From positions 558,001 to 622,000 of the forward strand of contig JASPKZ010007249.1 of NCBI GenBank assembly GCA_030220185.1: a stretch of 64,000 nucleotides of DNA. Reading direction: 5' to 3'. This document shows, one piece after another, positions 40,760 through 53,089 of the stretch. The position numbers and the translations under genes were made by a program. This DNA is from Diploptera punctata (Eukaryota > Arthropoda > Insecta > Blattodea > Blaberidae). Numbering within the stretch: the stretch's first letter is position 1; each line of letters starts with the position of its first letter. Under the pieces are notes generated by a model. It was not told where the DNA came from and made no database searches. It saw nothing but the letters and a program-made list of their open reading frames with translations.

Positions 40760-42465
40760 GATTCTTGCTTCCCATCCCCAGTGATTGCATGACCATGTCG
40801 GTGGGGATGCTTGTGTGTTCAATGATACTACAGACTTATGTCAGCGATAGCATAGGTACTGAACATGTGGAAGAGGAAGAAAAAGTGTGAATTTCCAACA
40901 GCGTAGATGGTGGATGATACGTACACGCGCAAGAGGTACCCGATAAGTCAGAGAAGCCAACTTCCTAGGAGAGAAAACCCTATACAAATCCTACCAGCTC
41001 TCTAGCTCCATAATATAGTCTTGCTCCGAAATCTCAATCAAGTAAATTGACAAGACGAAAGTGTTCAACTAAATGAAGTTGTAGTGCCTAGTAAGAAGAA
41101 AAAATTCTTGCTTCCACATCCTTCACGAATCTTCATGCCATATTAAAGATATTTTAATTTTTACATTTTCATTTTACCTTGGAGATCTATTATTCGTTTA
41201 TTTCGTAGATTAAACTTTGTATATTTCTATTATAGGTCAATCGAAATGCTAGGAAATAAAATTCTACATCTGTGAATTTTAATAGGAAATTAGTGATGTG
41301 CCTTACACATTCAAATGTTTTGTCACACAATCAGAACACAGGATTAATGCCTCTCCAAATGCAGCCTTATATTTAACTTAAAATTTTCATGGACTATAGC
41401 CGAGATTGAACCTATGAACTTCGCACACAGAAGCAAACACACTACTCTCAGACCATTAAGGTCAATTTGAAGACAAGTAAAATAATATGAAAATCTACTG
41501 GTATATAGTTCTAATGCAAGACTCCAGTGAAATTTGTCACCCATTATGATGAAAGAATCAGGGATGTGCGGTGACACAACAGATTACCCAAGGAGCCAGA
41601 CATTCAAGTTTTTTCTTTTCTTTTTCCCCTTTTTACTATCTATCTATGAGTATGTTTTATTAAAATACTTGAATCATTATTATAAGAACGCATGGTATCA
41701 ATACTTTGACAAAATGTATGACTACTTCAAGTTACACCGATTGTCTAAAATATAAAATATTATGCTTTATGAAATAATCAAATAATAAAAAGATGGCAGG
41801 AATAGTTTAAATTGGAATTGGAATTACTGCAATGTAGAATATGATGATCAAATACATTTAATGTCTCTTTCTATTAATTTAGAAGAGAAAATGGGAAAAT
41901 AATATTCTTTTGTTGCTGCGTAAAATATTCTTTTCTTTGAAGGTTCTTCAGGAAAAGGGTATTTGTAACAAATCAACTACTACCAAAAATCTTCAAAACA
42001 CACCCATATAAATACAGAATGTATAAAGATGATCTAATACTGGGAATAAACTGGAATAAAAAAAAACAGTTTCATATACCTAATCACAACCATAACATCA
42101 CCAAGCAACTACATGCATGAGATTGGGTATCGAGTCTCTTGAAGGTTTCTCTCATTGACAATAAGCTATGATGAGTTGTCATGGTACTCTCCCTTCAATA
42201 GTGTATGCAGCTTGGGTAGACACTTCATTACAAATTAACAGCAAGAGAAATTTGCCAATTGCCCAACACAAGTTATGACAGCCAGATGTGTACTTTATTA
42301 TTATTAAAAAGCAGATTTGTAAATATTTCAGGATTAAATATTAAATAAACTAGAGGTTGCATGAATTTACTTTTTTCCTTCTACACCACAAAGTACAATC
42401 TGGGCTCAGTTTACTTCAGAAAATTAATCCTAAAAAGATCAACATTACAGCAGTATACAACCTTA
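40760..42465. other. Intergenic; one tRNA-like patch
   Basis: Mostly unrecognised. About 41370-41470 has a box B-like word and 'aacctatgaacttcgcacac' on the minus strand, like SINE heads, but no ends are visible. Confidence 0.35.
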
Positions 42466-42469
42466 AATA

Positions 42470-42805
42470 CAATATGAAGAAGAGATGAAAGCCAAATAAC
42501 AGCAAATAAGATGTGATTTATGCACCGTATAGCAAGCTATACAAAGTAGGAGCATAATAGAAATTAAATTATGGAAGAGTTGGATGTAGAACCCGTTCTC
42601 CACCATATACAAAACTACCAGAACAACTGGAAAACCCATCTTCAATGAATGCCATCTTACAGAATTTCAAAAGCCATGTTTCATTACTGCCCCCAAGGCA
42701 AAAGATTGCTGGGACGTCCAAAAAAGCACTGGATGGAAAATTCCTCTTTGAGACCGTAACAATCCACATGACCTAATTAATACTTGCATGGATGATGATG
42801 ATGAT
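42470..42805 (+). pseudogene. LINE 3' fragment (family 2 related)
   Basis: Encodes words such as HIQNYQNNWK and GRPKKHWM in broken frames, ending in 'gatgatgatgatga'. A closer relative is at 49655-50030. Confidence 0.65.
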
Positions 42806-44282
42806 GACAAACCTTCAAATTATGTGTGGAACTGTTCACTGAAAATATATGAACATCCCATGGCTCCAACATCTTTCAGTAAACTTATAAGGAATGTAAG
42901 CAACTGAGTTTGTACTCATGAAAATAATTTTTAGTTATTCATTTTTTTTAAATTTTCATCAAACCTACCAAACTTAGCATATAACAATCAATTAAGAAAC
43001 GTAAAATCTTATTCCTTAACCAGCAAAATTTAATGACCTGAAGCAAAAATTTAAAAATAGTTTTAGAAGTAGCAATTTTTTTTTGCAATGAAACTTGAAA
43101 TGCCAATGAAATCGGATGAGAAAGTTATTCTCTGAAAATCAGCGAAATCAGACCATTAAGAGGCTCTGTAATAAACTTAGTTTACACAATCCTTGCGCGA
43201 GACTTTTTCTTTATGACTAAGAACCAATTGTGGGGAAAACAATTTACGAGTGGGAAATACACTTGTGACATCTCAAGAAAGATCAATATCATTCAAGACT
43301 CAAAATGGCACATATGCTTCTAATTATGGATTCAGGAGGATAAAAAGTATGTGAAGACTAACAATTTATTGTGTAGAATATTAAGTTTGAAAAATACGAT
43401 AATGTATCTTTATGATAATAATCACATTCAGAAACTTTGTAGTAGAATTCAGAACTCGAATACTTGGGAATGTGTTGCATTATAACTCCTGGATAGTTGT
43501 TATTGTCTAATGCTTTGAATTTTGCAATAAAACCATTAGTTTTCGGGCATTCCAGTAATTATGTATGATGGATTAAGTTGGTAAAGCTTTGCAATTTTGA
43601 AGATTTTTTCAGTCATTTCTTAATTATAGTATAAGGACAATTTGGATTGGTGTAAATTCCTATTTCAAGTGTTTTGTTAAATAGTCATGTTCTGTGAAAC
43701 ATCTACATTTTGTTACTGCAGTTTTATGTGGAATTTGAGGAATAATTTCTGGTTTGTCAATGACAATTTTTTTTTTTGTCTTTAGCTTTGTTGTGCAAAT
43801 CTTGCGTGTCTCTGTCTTTTTAAATTGATTTTTAATGATTACTTTTATGGAATTGAAAATTAAGTTTGTAATGTTACACTGGATTAATTTAGAACCTTTC
43901 TTTTAAAGATCATTAGTATAATTTCCAGCAGTTCCACAGTGTGCTGGAACTCATTGCAATAGTATTTTTTTCTGTACCTTTGAAGTTGTTGGATTATTTA
44001 GTGATATTCTTTATCTTGAAGGAGATCTCCTTATTGTATAGTTTTGGAAAGTAAAGATTAATTGTCCCCGACGATATCTCTTTCTCGTAGTGGTGGGGCT
44101 TGTGTGATTAAATGATCCCAAGAGCTATGCCGGCAGTAACTTAGCCACTGGTAGGGCCAGATAGGTCAAGGGTGATAACCCAGACAAAAAGAGATATCCT
44201 GGTCCTCCAGGTTGGGGGTTGGGCGTGAGGCTAACGTCACTCCATAAAAACTTACACTGTTGAGGATAATAAACCTCCCTGA
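42806..44282. other. Intergenic, nothing recognised
   Basis: No exon, element end or RNA gene seen; several T-rich runs. 43940-44280 resembles dispersed repeats, but no second copy is in the window. Confidence 0.35.
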
Positions 44283-44660
44283 AAGATTGCTCGTAAGCCG
44301 CGGTGGACTAATGGTTATGTTCCTTGCCTCTGATCCTGAAGGTCATGGGTTCAAACTTGGCCAAAGTCAATGGATTTTTTAGGATGAAAAAATCCAAGGA
44401 GCAAGTCCTCCAGGAGGGACTTTAAGTCGTAGGTCCTGAGTCTGAAGATTTTCAGACACGTAAAAGACCCTAGCCTGAATGAAGAGGCATCTAAGCAAAA
44501 TTTACTGATCTTTTTCATCCTAGTAATACCTTAGTTGCCAACTAGATGTCTCTTTGGGTTGGTTGTTGACAGCATACCATTCATGACATCTTTGGGAAAT
44601 AAGCGTAACTAAATTAACTTGGTCTAGTAATCCTAACAAAGGAGAGGCTAAGGCTCAACA
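44283..44660 (+). repeat. Repeat type D (SINE-like)
   Basis: tRNA-like head (GCCGCGGTGGACTAATGGTTATG, box B-like GGGTTCAAACTTGG), then 'ggactttaagtcgtaggtcc' and 'ccaactagatgtctc'. The inverted partner 46425-46790 has the same order. Confidence 0.65.
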
Positions 44661-44765
44661 TTGAGTTGTTATGCTATTGTAGATGTAGTAGAAAGATGGC
44701 TCAAGACCATAGATTCTGATGGTATTTATTTTGAAGAGTAGTTTAATCTTTTGTCAGAAAACTTT

Positions 44766-45150
44766 TTTTTTTTAAATGCCCCAGGTTTGTCTTTCGACAT
44801 TCCTGGTTTCTCTCCTGGCATGGCGTTCTTGTAACCCACTTCTGAGGTTGGAGCGCCTGAAAGGCAGGGTTATGTTGCCCCGATGATATGATGGGCAATG
44901 ATGATGATAATGGTGTGCCAGGAGAGTCCCTAATCCTAAACTTAACCTAAGATGAATATGAATGATGAGATTGCGATGGCCATATGATTTTGGGGACCGT
45001 TTGGGCCTTAAAGTTTTCCTGACATTTGTCTTAGAGGTGAGGAAAAACCCCGATAAAAACCTCACCCAGAAAAATTGTCCCGACTGGGGATCGAACCCGG
45101 GCCTGCTGCGTGACAAGGCAGCATGCTACCCCGAGACCACAGCGGTGGAC
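44766..45150 (-). mobile_element. tRNA-derived SINE (type B), 15-bp TSD
   Basis: TTGTCAGAAAACTTT at 44751-44765 and 45151-45165. Same structure as 35514-35881. Confidence 0.92.
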
Positions 45151-45404
45151 TTGTCAGAAAACTTTCTAAATTAAATTTTGTTTAAAAAAAGACATTGCTT
45201 ATGAGACAGCATTTGTAATACATTCCAAAAAAAATGTTTTACTTGAATGTTGCTTGTTTTCCAGTCACTTCAATTGTGAGATAAGGCACATTAGAATCAA
45301 TTCTTGTCTATGCTGACCATTTAAGCTGTGGTATTTTTTATTCACAATTGTACAATAAATGGTAATAAAATGTTAAAGTTCTAACTAGATTTTTTTTAAA
45401 AATA

Positions 45405-45625
45405 CAATAGGAAGTAACATTAAGAGGTTTATATTTAACTAATGTTGGGACAATAGAATAGTTGACGGCCGAAGAATTTCATCAGTCGGGAGTTATGGCT
45501 GACGATGAACATGATTATGTTTGAAATCGCGATATCATGGAAGCATGAATCCTATGAGGTGAGTTGTTTAAAAACAATATGTTCTCCGATGAATTTTAAT
45601 TAAGAGGTTTGTTTAATAATTAAAA
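45405..45625 (+). mobile_element. Penelope 3'-end fragment with hammerhead-like core
   Basis: Begins 'aggaagtaacattaagagg' and ends 'aagaggtttgtttaataatt', end words shared with other Penelope-type insertions here. Holds CTGACGA (45499-45505). Confidence 0.6.
45488..45545 (+). ncRNA. Candidate hammerhead ribozyme
   Basis: CTGACGA 45499-45505, T, stem GAACA/TGTTT, GAAA 45523-45526, palindromic TCGCGA helix III and UA at 45533-45534. Bases after the cut (TCATGG) pair with bases before the core (TTATGG, two wobble pairs), forming helix I. Confidence 0.45.
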
Positions 45626-47289
45626 ACATTTTGTATGTTCATTTTTACCTCTTAGAGTTGTTTTTGTCGAACAGAGCTTCTTAGCCCCATTGTCAGCGAT
45701 TACAGACAAAATATTTTAATTATTCTAACTAGATGTTTAAAATGTGTAAATTCCTCACCACCCAACACTTAATCAAACAATCTTATTTTATTACTGGTCA
45801 AGTAATATAATACAATTATGAAAATTTTCTTCTTAAGAAAATATTGGATATCCCTACATTTCATTATTATTCAATAAAGTTGTGAAGTGTCAATGAAACT
45901 TAATCTTTTGTGCATTGATTATACAAAAAAGATGAAATGCACGCAGGAGGCATATTAAAATCCCCATGTCAGTGTACTGGAATGAAAGGAAACTTCAAGA
46001 AATATGCTACCTTATGAAGTCTTCAATAGCACAGAAGGTGGCTTTAGATTGTTTGGAATATAATACATTTTCATGATAAAAACCATGAACTTTGACAAAT
46101 ATTACATTTTCTAAGTCAACATTATATTCCATTTTCTAAGTCAACATTATATCTCAAGTAAAAATCCCAGACTTAATTAAGATAAAACTTAACTGACATC
46201 TGAAAATACAAATTATTTTTAATATTTTAGCACATATTCCAAGCAGTGAGGAAAATTTGAAGAGGTACCAACAGAGATAAGTAACATCTATTAAATAATA
46301 TTACAATGAAATGCATTCAGTCTTGCAAATTTTCCAGGTGTAGAAGATCACTCTAACAATCGCAATAAGCCTCATACCAGAAATATATTACTTTAATCTA
46401 ATCAAATCTATAATGGTGTAGCCCAATGTTGAGCCGTAGCCTCTCCTTTCTTAGAGGAGTTACTAGACCAAGTTAATTTAGTTGCCTTATTTGCCCATAG
46501 GTGTCATGAATAACATATGACCCAATGAGACATCTAGCAGACAATTAAGGTATTTTTAGGATGCTGAGATTGGTAAATTCTGTTTAGAGGCCTTTTTATT
46601 CAGGCTTAAGGATTTTTTACGAGCCTGAAAATCTTCAGACTCAGGATGCACAGCTTAAAGTCGTTCCCAGAGGACTTAATCCTTGGATTTTCCGTCCTAA
46701 AAGTATTCTTTGACCGCAGCCAGGTTTGAACCCACAACCCTCGGGACCAGAGGCTAGGAACATAACACTAGTCCACTGCAGCCAACATTTTACTTTAAGT
46801 AGGCCTACACTAAAAAAAAATATTGCAGCATAATAATAAAGTTTTCTTTACATTAGCATGCATCTATATAGTAGCCATAGTATGAACTTCTATTCACATT
46901 ATAACAGGGTTCCTTCTACCAATAAGACACCACAATGAAATCCACTCTGTGTTATATTAGTCAAATATGAACATAATATTGTATTGAAATCAATACACTC
47001 ACAAGCAAAAATTAATACAACTAAAAATAATTTTTGCCTGAACCAGGATTTGAACCCATTACATTTATGTCCAACAGAGCCTCTAAAAATATATCTTCTG
47101 ACTTAATTAAGAATGTTGTTACTTTTAGACAAGCTTGTCACCCAAATTATAAAACAGGTAATTACTTCCTTTTTTTCCTGTAATCTACAATTGGAGTTGG
47201 ATTGTCAATTTCATTTTTTTTGTCCAATGTCAGCAGGTTGTCTTTTATGAAATTTTGAGAAGCCTTTGGAATTAACAATTTGAGAAAAG
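45626..47289. other. Intergenic; contains type D repeat at 46425-46790
   Basis: The type D copy is on the minus strand. A tRNA-like patch with box B-like GGGTTCAAATCC (minus) is at about 47040-47065. The rest is unrecognised. Confidence 0.4.
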
Positions 47290-47500
47290 ATATATATATA
47301 TTCAGAAGAATAAATATAGAACCATGAATTTTTTAATTCCCAATGAGAATAATTCGTTCTCAAATATAATAAAATTGACACCAGATGGCAGTTTGGGAGA
47401 TGGTGTTAATGGCAAAATTTGACAGTTCGAGTTTGACTGAAGATGAAAGTAAAATTGACTTTTGAAACTGGTATCGTGAAAATACACACCATTTTCTCCA
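47290..47500 (+). mobile_element. Penelope C-terminal and 3'-end fragment
   Basis: Starts with a decayed 'QKNKYRTMNF' stretch, then TPDGSLGDG, both found at the end of the Penelope ORFs at 51.6 and 58.1 kb, then a hammerhead-like core: CTGAAGA 47437-47443, T, stem AAAGT../..ACTTT, GAAA 47464-47467, CTGG, UA. Confidence 0.65.
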
Positions 47501-47724
47501 ACTCATTCATAAAAAGTAAAATCCATCATACTGATAGAAATATGAGATCCATAAAACAGAGAAATATTTAGGGAAGCATGATGGCATAGGCTAATATAAA
47601 AATAAATAAAATAATCTTCGTCTTCATTACATGTATCCAGCCATAGCTGATGACACAAATACATTGTATATTTATGCTGTAAGTTGCAATGGGGCTGCAT
47701 CTGAACATGAAGCTTATGTGGGCA

Positions 47725-48012
47725 TTCAAGGTGAGTGTCACGAGGTTAAAAGAAAGAGATATAGGAAAGACAGAAATTAACCCTTCGGCCTCGAATATTC
47801 AAATACCATCAGGGTCGAAGAAAACAAGAGGTCAGGCAAGGGAGACTGGATAGGAAAGTAAAAAGAGGGATCTGGTACTAGAAAAGGAAGAAATACCAGA
47901 TCAGTTAAAGAGTAAGGAGCAAAACACAAGTAAGTGGAAGCAATGTTTGCTCAGCTTGGGCACCTTGTGGTCACCATCCACATATCCCCTAGATGGAGAC
48001 CCCTGAGGGTTA
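47725..48012 (+). repeat. Dispersed repeat of unknown class, copy 3
   Basis: Matches 4840-5065 ('gggtcgaagaaaacaagag', 'gctcagcttgggcaccttgtgg'). Confidence 0.55.
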
Positions 48013-48704
48013 TAAATAAAATAATAAATATATCTCGTATCATATGCAGTACTCTTTTGTTATATATATACATTCCCTTCCTCTAATGTATGTACGTACA
48101 ATATTTATAATCATGTAGCTGCTGTTTACTTCAGCATAAAAAGAGAAGCAATGCACAAGTTTCAGGCCAGAAAATTTAAGCCTTAATGCTTGGAATAGTT
48201 ATGAGCCACCTGGCTCATACTTCTTTCTTATTACACAAAAGCTTGTGGGCTGTCATAATGCGACTTGTAAGCAATTTCTAATAGGAAGCAGCCAACTGGT
48301 AAGTCAATAGTCTTTTATGGTTATCTTATTTGATGACACTCTTTAACTGCTCAGGTCATTACTGTTGCAATTCAAATCTAGACGTGAGAGGATAAAACAA
48401 TTTTGTTCAGCTCTATTTTTTTTCAAAATTGAGGTTCTTTTAAGTGCCATCAATTTATGACACGAGCCACATGCCTTTAATCCTTCAATGCCAGCCTCAG
48501 TACTCTATATGGATCTACGAGTTATCATATGCCACTGGTCTCAGTATGTGGAACTGAACCAAATGGCATGTTCTTTCAACTGCTTTTGTGGCCAGAATTT
48601 TTACTAAAATGTCAATATATACAAGAAACTTAGCTGCTAGAAAAAAAATATATATATACGTATGTTATAATTAAATTTTTGACATTGAGCAATGCAAGCT
48701 TAAT

Positions 48705-48980
48705 ATGACATGATAAAAATAAATGCTCAGACGGGATTTGAACCCGGGCCTCTGGATTGATACCCCAGAGCGCTACCGAGCAAACCTAGTACAAACATTC
48801 ATTTTTCTTATATATATATATATATATATATATTCTCTTCTATTATATATATTTTTCTTATATAAATGAATGTTTGTACTAGGTTTGCTCGGTAGCGTAA
48901 TCAGTAGCACACTGCGGTATCAATCCAGACGTCTGGGTTCAAATCCCATCCGAGCATTTATTTTTCTTATCATGTCATAT
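48705..48980. repeat. Large palindrome of two tRNA-like copies around (AT)n
   Basis: Arms of about 125 bp (48705-48830, 48850-48980) are inverted copies meeting at an (AT)n run. In the right arm the plus strand has a tRNA-like unit with a perfect seven-pair acceptor stem (TGCTCGG/CCGAGCA) and box B GGTTCAAATCCC. The anticodon arm is irregular, so I call it tRNA-derived, not a tRNA gene. Confidence 0.8.
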
Positions 48981-48996
48981 ATATATATATAAGAAT

Positions 48997-49065
48997 AATA
49001 CGAATTTGCAGATCCAGATATATATATATATATATATATATATCTGGATCTGCAAATTCTTATTA
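48997..49065. repeat. (TA)n hairpin
   Basis: GAATTTGCAGATCCAGATATA is followed by (TA)n and its inverse, giving a near-perfect stem next to the previous palindrome. Confidence 0.85.
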
Positions 49066-49654
49066 TTCTTAGAATGCAAATATTTTCCATGAAAGTAAAC
49101 TTAGTTTTGACTTGTATGTGAGGTACAGTGTTCATTTTTCTCTGAAAAACATGGAAAAAATATATCAAATGAATAATTAAAAGTATTAATATTTACCTTC
49201 ACTAAAGTATTGGAGAATATATTATGATTGATTAAAAGCACAAGATGACGAATACAAACTTTGAAACAGTTATTTTGTTAACCATGATAATCATCGTGCA
49301 GTGATTGATTTGAACCTTTAACTTGAAGCTGGTTCATGTGTTACCTGAAGTACTCTTACTCAGATCAAAAGTCAATATTTCAATCTCTCGAATAATATAT
49401 AAAGTGATGATTTTTTTTATCTCCTAGAGCACTTCCCTTATATTTATATTTCATGTATGTTGCCTACCTTAAGTCATAAAATGCACTTAGTTTGAGTTTA
49501 CCATGGGAGCTGGAGGATCTAGAAATTGACTCTAGTGATTCAAGTGACAATGATATTTTATTTAACTTTCACAGGGAAAAAACACTATGAGGTTTAATTT
49601 AAGAATTAAATTAATATTTTTATTACCTCACCTCATATTATTGAACATGATAAT

Positions 49655-50030
49655 ACTGCACAGTATTAAGATATGGTAGTGAAGCATGGACAATAGGATG
49701 AAGAGATGAAAGCCGAATAACAGCAAATGAGATGTGATTTATGCGCCATACAACAGGCTATACAAAGTGGGACCATAAAAGAAATGATGAAATCATGGAA
49801 GAGTTGGATGTAGAACCCATTCTTCACCATATACAAAACTACCAGAACAACTGGAAAGCCCATCTTCAACAAATGCTGTCTCATAGAATTCCATAAGCCA
49901 TGCATCGTTACTGCCCCCAAGGCAAAAGTTTGCTGGGACGCCCAAAAAAGCGCTGGATGAAAAATCACTCTTTGAGACTGTAACATGCCACATGGCCTAA
50001 TACTTGCATGGATGATGATGATGACGATAT
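49655..50030 (+). pseudogene. LINE 3' fragment (family 2 related)
   Basis: Collinear with 42470-42805, with EELDVEPILHHIQNYQNNWK and GRPKKRWM readable. Confidence 0.7.
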
Positions 50031-50221
50031 TACTGCAGCAGAAGTTATTGTCAACGGAAATAACAGTGATCATGACGAAGAGAATATAAATTTTATATGG
50101 GAAAATATGAATAATTATTAATATTGAGTGGAGAACATATTTTAATCGACTCACCTCATACATTTTCAAACTTCTTTGATAGCAAATAATATAATATAAT
50201 ATAATATTGATAATTAATAAT

Positions 50222-51669
50222 ATAGGGTCCCCGTCTTATTATTTATCAAAATGGTTAGTACAGAGATTTAAAAGTTTTCTAGAATTTGAAAATTCTTTAC
50301 AACTAATTGATGAATTGAATAACATTAGAGTGGTTCATAATGACAGATTTGTGTCTTTCGATGTTGTTTCATATTGTTTCCAAATGTTCCAATAGGAAAA
50401 ATGTTATATTTTTTGGAAAAATGGTTGAGTTCTTTGGATTTAAATAAAGAAGTAATAGAAGAATACATTAACCTTACAAAATGTTGTATTGAAAATTCCT
50501 ATTTTACTTTCAACAGTAAATTTTACAAACAAGTTTCGGGTTTATCTATGGGAAATCCTCTTTCGCCTTTTTTGGCTAATTTATATATGAGTTACTTCGA
50601 GTGCCATATCACCAAGGCTTACCCATGGATTTTCAAGAGTTGGTACAGATATGTTGATGATATTTTTTCGATAATAAATTTTAAACATGTTGATGATGCG
50701 TTGAAATTACTTAATCTACAAGATGTATCAATTAAATTTACCATAGAATCAGAAATTGAAAACAAAATTCCGTTTCTGGATTTATACATAATTAGGAATG
50801 AAAAAACTCAAAAAATTGAATTTGATATATATAGGAAGGGTACACGTACTGATAATTATATTAAATCAACGGGTTTCAATCCTCTGGCACATAAACATGC
50901 AATATTTAATAGCCTCTTATATAGATTGATAAAGGTCCCATTAAAAGGAGAAAATTTTAAGAAAGAATGCGAAAATATCCTAAATATAGCCAGATTAAAT
51001 GGTTTTAATAAGAATATAATATCTAACAAATTAAAGAAATTCAGAAAGATAAAACAACTTAAAGAATGCTCTACCCTACAAATGGTTAGTAACGAAAAGA
51101 AGAATTTCAAGAAAATTACTCACCATCCAATAGTACATGGGAAATTTAAAAAAATATTTGACAAATACAACATTACTTTGGTACCAATTAATAAATTTTG
51201 TCTGGAAAAACTTTTAAATACCAATAAAAAAATCAACATCCCAGACAGTAAGAAATCTGGAATTTATCAAATTAATTGTAATGATTGTAGCAAAGTATAC
51301 ATAGGAAAAACAAAAAGGAATTTAGAAACACGCACTAAAGAACATTTTAGAAATATTAAAAATTGTGAAATTGAAAAATCAGCAATTGCTGCACATAGTT
51401 TACTAGAACATCATAAAATTGAAAAAGAAGCGAAACTTTTAAAACAGTTGGATAAACCGTTGGAATTGACAATTTGGGAAATGATATTCATTCAGAAGAA
51501 TAAATATCGATCTATCAATTTCGATATTCCGGTGGATAAAAATTTAATTACGAAGTTTATAATCTCAACGAAAGATGGCAGCACAAGAGGTGATGTCACT
51601 AAAGAAATCAACAATCATGGAATTTCATCAGTGGACGCCATGACTGATGAAGGACATGATATTGTCTGA
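50222..51669 (+). pseudogene. Penelope reverse transcriptase with GIY-YIG endonuclease, truncated, one frameshift
   Basis: Copies RNA into DNA at a nick made by its own endonuclease. A first frame (50222-50395) has LSKWLVQRFKSF and FVSFDVVS; a one-base shift near 50375-50385 leads into a 431-codon frame to the stop at 51669. In the long frame: GLSMGNPLSPFLANLYM (56-72), catalytic YVDD (93-96), IPFLDLYI, then GIY at 296-298, YIG at 309-311 and R320, the GIY-YIG nuclease signature. The order RT then GIY-YIG is diagnostic of Penelope-like elements. The RT N-terminus is absent. The stop codon falls inside the hammerhead-like core. Confidence 0.95.
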
Positions 51670-51690
51670 AACCGTCGGTATCAAAGAAGT
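51630..51690 (+). ncRNA. Candidate hammerhead ribozyme overlapping the Penelope stop codon
   Basis: CTGATGA 51644-51650, stem with GACA/TGTC, GAAA 51668-51671, short CC/GG helix III and UA at 51679-51680. TGA/TCA next to the core pair as the start of helix I. Hammerheads in Penelope-like elements are known (typically with a tiny helix III); whether this copy cuts is not shown. Confidence 0.5.
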
Positions 51691-52179
51691 TTGAAAATGT
51701 ATGAGGTGAGTCGATTAAAATATGTTCTCCACTCACTATTAATGATATAACCTCATAATGTTTACTTCCCAATATTAATTTAAATATGAATAATTATGTT
51801 GGACAAAAAAAAATAATATGGTGTTTGTGGACCCCAGAATGAAGCTCAAAATATCAGTAAAATTGTGGAATGCTTCAAATTATTTTTTGATAGAGATACA
51901 GCGTTCAAAAAACAAATAAGATAAGCTGAACAATACAAAAATTGTAAAGAGAATTTGTTTTCATTTATTTCACCAGTATGATCTTTGAACTCTGTCACAG
52001 TAAATAAAATTTATATAATTCGAGGTTTGTTTATCCTGACACGCATAATAAAAAAAATGTAGTAGGCTTTATTTTACAAAAAGAAAGATAATAATAACAC
52101 CTGTTTCAATGATATTATAAGCAGAGGAAGATTTGAACTAATTTGTCATTTTGTCTATTTTTGCCATATACATTTATTT

Positions 52180-52360
52180 TAATTTATGTTGAGTTATTTG
52201 ACGGATGTTAGTTGTGATCGTGATGTAGCATTGAGAATGTCACAAATGCAGTGACGAAACTTGAGTCTGTGAGGGAGTTAAGAAGTATGAGGTTAGTCGA
52301 AAACAACTCAACATAAATTAAAATAAACCTCATAGTGTTATTTCCTAGCTACATAACTTA
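52180..52360 (+). mobile_element. Foldback, 12-bp TSD
   Basis: ATACATTTATTT at 52168-52179 and 52361-52372. Arms TTATTTTAATTTATGTTGAG and inverse. Core remnant: GTGACGAAAC near 52252. Confidence 0.65.
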
Positions 52361-52504
52361 ATACATTTATTTATTTTTTTGTGGTAAGTGATTATTCTTG
52401 TTATAAGAAGTTGTCATGTTACCTTAAAAAAATAGTTGAATCGAGAAGTGTGTGTGTTGTAAATTGCTCGTAATCTTATCAAAGCAAACCTATGCATATT
52501 GAAA

Positions 52505-52730
52505 TTAATGTTGGGAAGTAAACATTGTGAGGTAATAATCATTTAAATTTACCAGAGACATTGTTTTTTAAAAGTCATCCCACAAATTTCGTGCTTTTCA
52601 TGAAACCATGGTTTCAAGTTTCAGTCGGAGTTTTGACAGAAGATGGGTGAGATTTTGCTTGAAATCATGATTTTATGAAAGCATGAAATTTATGAGGTAA
52701 GTTTTCAAAAAAATTTCTCCGATGAATTAA
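52505..52730 (+). mobile_element. Penelope-type end fragment with decayed core
   Basis: Starts GGGAAGTAAACATTGTGAGG; contains CAGAAGA, T, a weak stem, GAAA and a palindromic ATCATGAT, in the same order as other copies. Confidence 0.5.
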
Positions 52731-53089
52731 AAACCTGTGCACATTCATTCACTCATGGGCTGATTTTAAATCTGAAACTTATTTATTCACAATCTTGAGA
52801 CACCTACAGCTGCTATGAATGTGCAGTAGCAATGATATAAGTCTCTATAAAAGACAGGGTTGTCCAAACTATAATCAACATAATGCACAATCATAACTAT
52901 GACCAAAATATATTTTTAAACCGTAAAATTCCATAATCATTTCTTCATAACTGTGCATGCTAATTGTAATGTATTATACATATTCATTTTCTCTGTGTTT
53001 TTGGGCACAATTTAGTTTCAACTTCATTAAAATTCTATTACATTTAGCCATGATGTGAGAATTTGAAAATAATTGAGGTTTAAATCTCC

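Larger units (their letters stand above)
50119..51781 (+). mobile_element. Penelope-like retroelement, 5'-truncated, 16-bp TSD
   Basis: AAATATGAATAATTAT at 50103-50118 and 51782-51797 fixes both ends. The left end starts with about 60 bp that is an inverted copy of the 3' end (50119-50180 against about 51675-51740). The body then enters the RT region at about 50222 (N-terminal part missing) and runs to the GIY-YIG domain, a hammerhead-like core and the 3' UTR. Confidence 0.93.

Noticed and set aside
48885..48957. Functional tRNA gene
   Set aside because: The acceptor stem pairs, but the anticodon arm is irregular and the unit is part of a repeated palindrome with an inverted diverged copy.
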